In this document: piece after piece, positions 58,985-64,000 of the stretch | Layout of the letters: each line of letters begins with the position of its first letter | Numbering within the stretch: the first letter of the stretch is position 1 | DNA from: Palsa-504 sp963753225 | GTDB lineage: Bacteria > Actinomycetota > Actinomycetes > Streptosporangiales > Streptosporangiaceae | Reading direction: 5' to 3' | Assembly: GCA_963753225.1 (NCBI GenBank) | Contig: CAVWBQ010000004.1 | Coordinates: forward strand, 1 to 64,000 | DNA length: 64,000 nucleotides | Position numbers and translations under genes: made by a program | Notes under the pieces: model-generated | Told to the model about the DNA's origin: nothing | The model's input: only the letters and a program-made list of their open reading frames with translations | Databases searched by the model: none

Positions 58985-59877
58985 TGTTCTTCTCCAACCG
59001 TGGTCAGGTGCGAGTCGGCCGGGGCGGCGTCCTGGCCCATGTAGGCGAGCACCATCTCCTCGAGCCCGACCTCGTCGCTCTCCCAGGCCGGGTCGAGGAC
59101 CGCGGCGTTCCCCCTGACGAGCAGGGTGGTCTGCCGGTCGGTGCGGGTGGCCTGCACGATCGTGTGGGTCTTCTCGATGGCCGTGGTGGCCTGGCGCGGG
59201 CCGCGCAGCACTCGGTGCTCGGCCAGCAGCGTGTCGATGTCGTCGCACAGCTGGACCCGGGACTCGGCCAGCAGGATGAGGTGGTCGGACACCCGTTCCA
59301 TGTCGGCCAGCAGGTGCGAGGACACCACCGCGGTCACGCCGCCGCCGGCCACCGCCTCGGCCAGGATGGCCAGGAAGTGCCGCCTGGCCAGCGGGTCAAG
59401 CGCGGCGACAGGCTCGTCGAGCAGCAGCAGCCTGGGCTTCTTGGCCAGGGTCAGCGCCAGGGCAAGCTGGGCCCGCTGGCCCCCGGACAGCGAGCCCGCG
59501 GCCCGGTCAAGCGGGATCTTCAGCGACCTCAGCCGGTCCCTGACGAACGCGGCGTCCCAGCGCGGGTTCAGCCGCGCGCCGATGCCGATGTGGTCCTCGG
59601 CGGTGAACCGCCGGTACAGCGGGATCTCCTGGGCCAGGAAGCCGACCTCGGACAGGAAGGCCGGCTGCTGGCGGGGCACGTCGCCCAGCACCTTCGCCTC
59701 GCCGGAGGTCGGCCGGGCCAGCCCGGCCAGCAGGCGGAGCAGCGTGGTCTTGCCCGCGCCGTTCGGGCCGATGAGCGCGGAGATCCGCTCTTGCGGAACG
59801 GTGATGGTGCATTCGCTTAGGGCGGTGACGTGGCGGTACTGCTTGCACAGTCCGCCGGTCTCGATGGCCGGGATCAT
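58981..59877 (-). CDS. ABC transporter ATP-binding protein
   Basis: A 298-residue ABC ATPase: Walker A GPNGAGKTTLLRLLAG, signature SLSGGQRAQLALALTLAKK, Walker B LLLLDEPVAALDPLARRH, switch His in SSHLLADME. The C-terminal ~80 residues form an extension typical of YtrB/EcsA-like ATPases. The ATG at 59877 overlaps the regulator's stop (ATGA). Confidence 0.93.
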   Translation of the reverse strand: MIPAIETGGLCKQYRHVTALSECTITVPQERISALIGPNGAGKTTLLRLLAGLARPTSGEAKVLGDVPRQQPAFLSEVGFLAQEIPLYRRFTAEDHIGIGARLNPRWDAAFVRDRLRSLKIPLDRAAGSLSGGQRAQLALALTLAKKPRLLLLDEPVAALDPLARRHFLAILAEAVAGGGVTAVVSSHLLADMERVSDHLILLAESRVQLCDDIDTLLAEHRVLRGPRQATTAIEKTHTIVQATRTDRQTTLLVRGNAAVLDPAWESDEVGLEEMVLAYMGQDAAPADSHLTTVGEEQ

Positions 59878-60266
59878 GCGATCTCCTCTTTGGCGGCGGC
59901 TTGCAACGTGACACGCAGGAGCGACTCGATCGACTCGTCGTCGAGCCCGGCCTCGCGGGCCTGCCGCACCCACCGGGCCAGGCTGCGGCCGAGCCGCGAA
60001 ACCGTGCCGGGCGGTGGCCCGGGCGGGAGCTTCAGCACGAACGTGCCGTGCCCGGCCCGGGCCTCCACCAGGCCCTCGCGCTCCAGGTCGCGGTAGGCCT
60101 TGAGCACCGTGTTCGGGTTGACGGCGGTCGCCCCGACGACCTCGCGGACCGAAGGCAGCTGATCGCCCACCTCCATCAGGCCCATCCGCAGGGCCTGCCG
60201 GACCTGCTGCACGATCTGCAGATACGGCGGCACCACGGACCGGCTGTCCACCCGGAAGCTGATCAA
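59874..60266 (-). CDS. GntR-family regulator (YtrA subfamily)
   Basis: A 130-residue YtrA-type repressor: QIVQQVRQALRMGLMEVG, DQLPSVREVVGATAVNPNTV, LKAYRDLEREGLVEARAGHG and the short C-terminal helix typical of YtrA. It controls its own ABC operon and binds the palindrome just upstream of its start (60276-60307). Confidence 0.94.
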   Translation of the reverse strand: MISFRVDSRSVVPPYLQIVQQVRQALRMGLMEVGDQLPSVREVVGATAVNPNTVLKAYRDLEREGLVEARAGHGTFVLKLPPGPPPGTVSRLGRSLARWVRQAREAGLDDESIESLLRVTLQAAAKEEIA

Positions 60267-60275
60267 GTCGTAGCT

Positions 60276-60307
60276 CCTTAGTGTCTTACGTAGCTAAGAC
60301 ACTAAGG
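60276..60307. promoter_or_regulatory. Perfect inverted-repeat operator of the GntR regulator
   Basis: Arms CCTTAGTGTCTTA and TAAGACACTAAGG (13 bp, perfect) around CGTAGC, starting 10 bp upstream of the regulator's ATG. It overlaps the expected promoter, so it suits autorepression of the regulator-ABC operon. Confidence 0.85.
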
Positions 60308-60338
60308 CGGTAATCGCGAGCTGTCAACACACGGCCGG

Positions 60339-60382
60339 CGACGGGCCGGGGGCGGAGCGGCGACGGGCCGGGGGCGGAGCGG
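60339..60382. repeat. Perfect 22-bp tandem duplication
   Basis: Two exact adjacent copies of a 22-bp GC-rich unit (60339-60360 and 60361-60382; unit begins CGACGGGCC). It lies between the GntR operator and the HATPase gene. No function is evident. Confidence 0.8.
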
Positions 60383-60511
60383 GAAGAGCGGCCTGGCGTA
60401 CAAGCCGCGTTCAATATCCGTCAGCTGACCGATGTATTGCGCTGCAAGTTGCAGCAGCATTTTCGACGCAAGAGGCATTCGAGTAAGTCGCTGAGAAACC
60501 GGATAGACGCG

Positions 60512-60931
60512 ATGATGACACAGACCCGCCCCACCGAGCTACACCAGCGTCGCATCCTGATGACCAGGAAACCGGCCGCGGCGGCCGAGGCCCGCAGTCA
60601 GGTCCGCGCGGTCATCCGCGCCTGGGAGATCCCGGTCGATCCCGACATCGCGGTCCTGCTCACCAGCGACCTGGTAACTCACGCCATCATCGGCTGGGAC
60701 AGCGCGACCATCACGCTTGCCGTCAGGTGCTCCCGCGATCAGCTGCGCGTCGACGTCTACGATACGTCGCTTCCGCTGCCGATGGCGGTAGACGAGCAAG
60801 CGATCACCGAGAACCGGCCCGGGCTGGCGCTCCTCGCCTCCCTGGCGACCGAGTGGGGTTCCTTCCTGACCTTCACCGGTAAGGCCATGTATTTCGCGCT
60901 CGCATTCCAGGCTGACTGGTTACGCATCTAA
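60512..60931 (+). CDS. HATPase-fold protein with altered N box
   Basis: A 139-residue anti-sigma-type ATP-binding protein. The N-box region reads LLTSDLVTHAIIGW: the Asn that binds Mg-ATP in the usual SELVTNA is His here. The G1-like segment is VDVYDTSLPLPM and G2 RPGLALLASLATEWGS. The substitution suggests weak or no ATPase/kinase activity. ATG 60512 is preferred; ATG 60515 and ATG 60560 are in frame. It is followed by a DUF397 gene. Confidence 0.75.
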   Translation: MMTQTRPTELHQRRILMTRKPAAAAEARSQVRAVIRAWEIPVDPDIAVLLTSDLVTHAIIGWDSATITLAVRCSRDQLRVDVYDTSLPLPMAVDEQAITENRPGLALLASLATEWGSFLTFTGKAMYFALAFQADWLRI

Positions 60932-60970
60932 GACAAGACACCATCAAGTGAAGTCCAGTGAAGGGGAAAC

Positions 60971-61210
60971 GTGAGAAGCACTACGCTCAGCAGCCGGCAC
61001 GAACGGCCTGGTCCGGGTTCGTACTGGATCAAGAGCTCGTTGAGCTACGCCAACGGCAACTGCGTCGAGGTAGCGAGCCTGCCCGGGGGCGAGATCGGCG
61101 TTCGTAACAGCAGGAACTCCGCGGGGCCCGTCCTGAGGTTCACCTCGGATGAGTGGCACGCCTTTCTCGGCGGCGTCAGGAACGGGGAATTCGACGGCTT
61201 CGGCGGGTAG
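60971..61210 (+). CDS. DUF397 protein
   Basis: A 79-residue DUF397 protein starting at GTG 60971, with AAGGGG four to five nt upstream. YWIKSSLSYANGNCVEVASL and then GEIGVRNSRN and FTSDEWHAFLGGVRNGEF are typical. It is paired with the HATPase gene but, unlike the module at 9-10 kb, no XRE regulator is adjacent. Confidence 0.88.
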   Translation: MRSTTLSSRHERPGPGSYWIKSSLSYANGNCVEVASLPGGEIGVRNSRNSAGPVLRFTSDEWHAFLGGVRNGEFDGFGG

Positions 61211-61223
61211 CGACCGCACGCGC

Positions 61224-62651
61224 TCAGCTGACGGCAGCGCCGAACCACTTCGGCAGCTGGCTGAGCAGATCCTGCTGGTCTTCACCGACCCACGCCACGT
61301 GGCCGTCCGGCCGCAGCAGCGCCGCGGGCACGTCCAGTTCCTCGCTGACGTCGACAACGTGGTCGACCCGATCTGCCCAGCCCGCTACCGAGAGCCGGCC
61401 GGTCTGGTCGAGCAGCAGCCCGCGGCCGCCGTGCATCAGCCCGTAGAGGTGGCCCCGCTTCAGCCCCACGTCCCGCAGCCGCCGGCCGAGCAACTCGTGC
61501 CCCTCGCCGAAGTCGTAGCGGATCCCGATCGCGGTGATCTTCTCGATCAGGTACCGGTTCACGTCCTCGAAGTCCATCAGTTCCGACACCAGCCGGCGCA
61601 CTGACTGGGGGCCCGGCTCGACGGACATCAGCTCCATCATCGCGCGGGTGTTGTCCAGCACGTCGGCCGCCACCGGGCGCCGTTCGGTCTGGTAGCTGTC
61701 CAGCAATCCCGCCGGTGCCCAGCCGCTGACCTCGGCGGCCAGCTTCCAGCCGAGGTTGAACGCGTCCTGGATGCCGAGGTTGAGCCCCTGCCCGCCGGCC
61801 GGCGAGTGGATGTGCGCCGCGTCGCCGGCCAGCAGCGCCCGGCCAGCCCGGTAGTGATCGGCCAGCCGGGTGGAGTTGCCGAAGCGGGAGAGCCAGCGCG
61901 GCGAGTGCGCGCCGAAGTCGGTGCCCGCGACGGCCCGCAGCTGTCGCTGGAAGTCCTCCATGGTCGGCGGCACCGAGCGGTCCTCGGCCACCCCCGCGGC
62001 GGGCACGCCGACGCGGTACGCCCCGTCCCCGAGGGGCATGAGGCCGAACCGCAGCTGGGTCTTGCGGACTTCCTCGTTGGCGGCCGCGATGGTCGCCGGA
62101 TCCGCGGTGACCCGCATCTCGCCCAGCAGCGTCTCGACCGTGGCGGGCTCGCCGGGGAAGCCGATGCCGAGCAGCTTGCGCACCGTGCTGCGGCCGCCAT
62201 CGCAGCCGACGAGGTAGCGCGCGCGCGGCTGCGTGCCGTTGGCCAGCTCGGCGGTCACCCCGTCCTCGTCCTGGCTGAGCCCGACCAGCTCGCAGCCGCG
62301 CCGGATCTCGACGCCGACCTCGGCGGCGTGCTCGGCCAGCAGGCGGTCGGTGATGTTCTGCGGGATGCCGAGGACGTACGGGTGCGCGGTGTCCAGCCGG
62401 TCCGGCGCCGGCTTGCGGATGCCCGCGAAGAAACCGCCGAGCGGGTACTTCTGGCCGAGCGCGAGGAACCGCTCCAGCAGGCCGCGCTGGTCCATCACCT
62501 CGATGCTGCGGGCGTGCAGGCCGAGCGAGCGGACAATCGGAGTCGGCTCCGCGTCCCTCTCCAGCACGAGCACGTGCACGCCGTGCAGCCGCAGCTCGCC
62601 GGCCAGCATCAGGCCGGCCGGTCCGCCGCCGGCCACGATCACGTCAATCAT
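61224..62651 (-). CDS. FAD-dependent monooxygenase (rifampicin monooxygenase-like)
   Basis: A 475-residue class A flavin monooxygenase. DVIVAGGGPAGLMLAGELRL is the FAD Rossmann GxGxxG, ARYLVGCDGGRSTVRKLLGI the DG motif, RALLAGDAAHIHSPAGGQGL and NLGIQDAFNLGWKLA the GD motif. The C-terminal thioredoxin-like domain ends PAALLRPDGHVAWVG. It resembles Rox/RIFMO and polyketide-tailoring hydroxylases, so it may inactivate an aromatic antibiotic or tailor a polyketide. The ATG is at 62651. Confidence 0.88.
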   Translation of the reverse strand: MIDVIVAGGGPAGLMLAGELRLHGVHVLVLERDAEPTPIVRSLGLHARSIEVMDQRGLLERFLALGQKYPLGGFFAGIRKPAPDRLDTAHPYVLGIPQNITDRLLAEHAAEVGVEIRRGCELVGLSQDEDGVTAELANGTQPRARYLVGCDGGRSTVRKLLGIGFPGEPATVETLLGEMRVTADPATIAAANEEVRKTQLRFGLMPLGDGAYRVGVPAAGVAEDRSVPPTMEDFQRQLRAVAGTDFGAHSPRWLSRFGNSTRLADHYRAGRALLAGDAAHIHSPAGGQGLNLGIQDAFNLGWKLAAEVSGWAPAGLLDSYQTERRPVAADVLDNTRAMMELMSVEPGPQSVRRLVSELMDFEDVNRYLIEKITAIGIRYDFGEGHELLGRRLRDVGLKRGHLYGLMHGGRGLLLDQTGRLSVAGWADRVDHVVDVSEELDVPAALLRPDGHVAWVGEDQQDLLSQLPKWFGAAVS

Positions 62652-62769
62652 GAAGCCCCCGTTCAGCAAGGTTGCGTTTCCGTAGGTTCTGGCCTCGGCC
62701 AGCCATTCTGCGGCACGACCCCGGTCTTGCCGCAAGCCCCCCGCCCCGCCCCGCCCACCGCGCCGGTCC

Positions 62770-63357
62770 TCATGCCGAGCTGGACTGAGTACCGGGGGCC
62801 GCGGCGGGCGCGGAGGGAAGCCGGAGGGCCGCGAGCGCGTCGGAGGTAAGGTCGTGCTCGGCAGCGTCGACCACCCCGAGGTCGGCGCGAACGTGCAGTT
62901 CGGCCGCCTTGACGAGCAGGGCCACCACCGGCGATCCGGCGGCGGCCGCCTTCGCCTCGGCCAGGCTGCGCAGCTCCGTGAGCAGGTGCACCCGCTGGCG
63001 CCGCAGCACGGCGGCCAGCGTCGCCTGGTCCCCGGCCTGGGCGGCGGCTACCACCTTGAGGAAGAAGTCGTCACGGTAGCCCCGGGTGCGCACGTTCGGC
63101 TCGCTCAGCCAGCGGTCGAGTTCCGCGCGCCCGGCCGGGGTGATCCGGTGGACCAGCCGGTCCGGCTTGACCGGCTGCGGCTGGCGCTCGGACTCGATCA
63201 GGCCGTCCCGGGCGAGGCGGTCGAGGACCTGGTAGAGGTGGCCGATGTTCAGTCCGCCCCACTGTTCGCCCACCGCCTGCTCGAAGCTGCTCTTCAGCTC
63301 GTAGCCGTGCGCGGGCTTGGCCGCGAGGAGAGCCAGTACGGCGTGGTGAAGAGGCAT
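62770..63357 (-). CDS. PadR-family transcriptional regulator
   Basis: A 195-residue PadR regulator: ALLAAKPAHGYELKSSFEQA, NIGHLYQVLDRLARDGLIES and a C-terminal helical dimerisation domain (DDFFLKVVAAAQAGDQ, LRRQRVHLLTELRSLAEAKA). It is divergent from an FtsX-type permease gene; direct repeats suited to PadR binding lie between them. PadR members usually repress transporter genes. Confidence 0.93.
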   Translation of the reverse strand: MPLHHAVLALLAAKPAHGYELKSSFEQAVGEQWGGLNIGHLYQVLDRLARDGLIESERQPQPVKPDRLVHRITPAGRAELDRWLSEPNVRTRGYRDDFFLKVVAAAQAGDQATLAAVLRRQRVHLLTELRSLAEAKAAAAGSPVVALLVKAAELHVRADLGVVDAAEHDLTSDALAALRLPSAPAAAPGTQSSSA

Positions 63358-63404
63358 GGCACCGCTCTCCTGCCTAGGTCGCGTAACGAACCGATCTCAC
63401 CTTA

Positions 63405-63444
63405 CATTGTCACTAGGTAAAGCTATTGCATTGTTACTAGGTAA
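63405..63444. promoter_or_regulatory. Direct repeats in the PadR/permease intergenic region
   Basis: CATTGTCACTAGGTAA (63405-63420) and CATTGTTACTAGGTAA (63429-63444) differ by one base and are offset by 24 bp; each contains a partial TTAC/GTAA dyad. They are the best candidate operator for the PadR regulator. Confidence 0.65.
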
Positions 63445-63514
63445 GGGCCAGAGTAGTCATGTGGCCCGGCTGACGCCATGCGGCCGGGGGAGCGGCAGTC
63501 GGAAGGTGCCGGTG

Positions 63515-64000
63515 ATGCGGAGACTCGCCTGGTCGCAGCTCAGGTTCCGGACCGGCCGCGCGCTGGCGCTGCTGACCGGGATGCTGGTCGCGACCACGGC
63601 GTTCACCGTGCTGACGGCCGCGGCGCGCACTGCTCAGATCCGCACCATCGGCACGGTGAACGCCAACTTCCAGCCCGCCTACGACATCCTGGTCCGCCCT
63701 GCGGGGGCGCGGAGCAGCCTGGAGTCGGCCACCGGCACCGTCCAGCCGGACTTCCTGTCCGGCGTCTACGGCGGTATCACCATGGCCCAGTGGAACCAGA
63801 TCTCCAGGATCGCCGGCGTGCAGGTGGCGGCGCCGATCGCCATGGTCGGGTACACGTTCATGAACGCCCAGTTCCCGGTCCGGCTGCCCGCCGCCGACGT
63901 CGCCAAGCCAGGCCGTCAGCTCTACCGGATCAACACCTCCTGGGTGAGCGCGAACGGAGCCACCCGCATCCCGGAGCCCGCCTCGTACGTCTACGTCACG
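63515..64000 (+). CDS. FtsX-like ABC transporter permease (3' end outside window)
   Basis: An open frame from ATG 63515 to the right edge (162 codons), with GGAAGG 8 nt upstream. It begins MRRLAWSQLRFRTGRALALL then TGMLVATTAFTVLTAAARTA, the first membrane helix of a MacB/FtsX-type permease, followed by an extracytoplasmic domain (NANFQPAYDILVRPAGARSS, VYGGITMAQWNQISRIAGVQ). The product is probably repressed by the divergent PadR regulator. Confidence 0.85.
   Translation, partial: MRRLAWSQLRFRTGRALALLTGMLVATTAFTVLTAAARTAQIRTIGTVNANFQPAYDILVRPAGARSSLESATGTVQPDFLSGVYGGITMAQWNQISRIAGVQVAAPIAMVGYTFMNAQFPVRLPAADVAKPGRQLYRINTSWVSANGATRIPEPASYVYVT

Noticed and set aside
57717..59044. Continuation of the phosphotransferase frame through to 59044
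   Set aside because: After about 57716 the translation is Arg/Gly/Pro-rich and lies antisense to the ABC permease; it is read-through after the deletion junction, not a real domain.
1..64000. CRISPR array, tRNA or rRNA genes
   Set aside because: No regularly spaced repeats and no cloverleaf or rRNA segments were recognised on reading; a covariance-model scan would be decisive.

Overview
The window is uniformly high-GC DNA with GTG/TTG starts, many 1-4 nt start/stop overlaps, XRE/DUF397/HATPase regulatory trios, RbpA, a stand-alone Lsr2-type DNA-binding domain and polyprenol-phosphate mannose synthase. It is therefore an actinomycete chromosome; the genus cannot be fixed from sequence alone. 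No rRNA, tRNA or CRISPR array was found.

Positions 1-28 kb are an accessory island: the 3' end of an actinobacterial relaxase; a helical-repeat XRE regulator and HAD hydrolase divergent from a five-gene cassette (SAM methyltransferase, HExxH enzyme, 2OG-Fe(II) oxygenase, a ligand-less copy of that oxygenase, and a 68-residue protein); a regulatory patch (GNAT, a frameshifted XRE-like gene, HATPase, XRE, DUF397); a complete class 1 DISARM defence operon on the minus strand (drmD-drmMI-drmA-drmB-drmC, 23.7 to 10.2 kb); an orphan HEAGH metalloprotease; a decayed IS1634-like transposase; a STAS protein; three genes typical of integrative elements, one with a nonsense codon; and a two-gene AbiEii-type unit with a truncated toxin-like gene.

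Positions 28-42 kb hold a two-component system divergent from an ABC-2 exporter operon whose permease gene appears to be missing one base, an Lsr2-like DNA-binding peptide, GNAT, TSCPD and flavin-binding proteins, an MmyB-type XRE regulator facing a PaoABC-type molybdenum hydroxylase operon across twin TACTAGT operators, an alpha/beta-hydrolase reduced by internal deletion, a methyltransferase and a CBS-domain protein.

Positions 42-53 kb look like core genome: mannose synthase, RbpA, GDPD, a TrmH-like and an RsmC-like methyltransferase, DUF3817, an adenylate kinase/PRPP synthetase pair, an S9 oligopeptidase, and a DyP peroxidase with a C-terminal encapsulation peptide beside its encapsulin shell gene. 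Positions 53-64 kb hold a 0.7-kb intergenic region with six DnaA-box-like nonamers, a glycolipid-binding protein, P450 and FMN reductase, a phosphotransferase remnant fused by deletion to another gene's 3' end under a KstR-like operator, a GntR/ABC operon with a perfect operator palindrome, a HATPase/DUF397 pair, a flavin monooxygenase with a PadR regulator, and the start of an FtsX-type permease.

The best candidate for an undescribed system is the 3.7-6.6 kb cassette: peptide-hydroxylase-like chemistry, an evident pseudo-oxygenase and a small terminal gene suggest a modified-peptide pathway. The DnaA-box cluster and the leaderless small-protein paralogues at 27.2 and 46.8 kb are also unusual.
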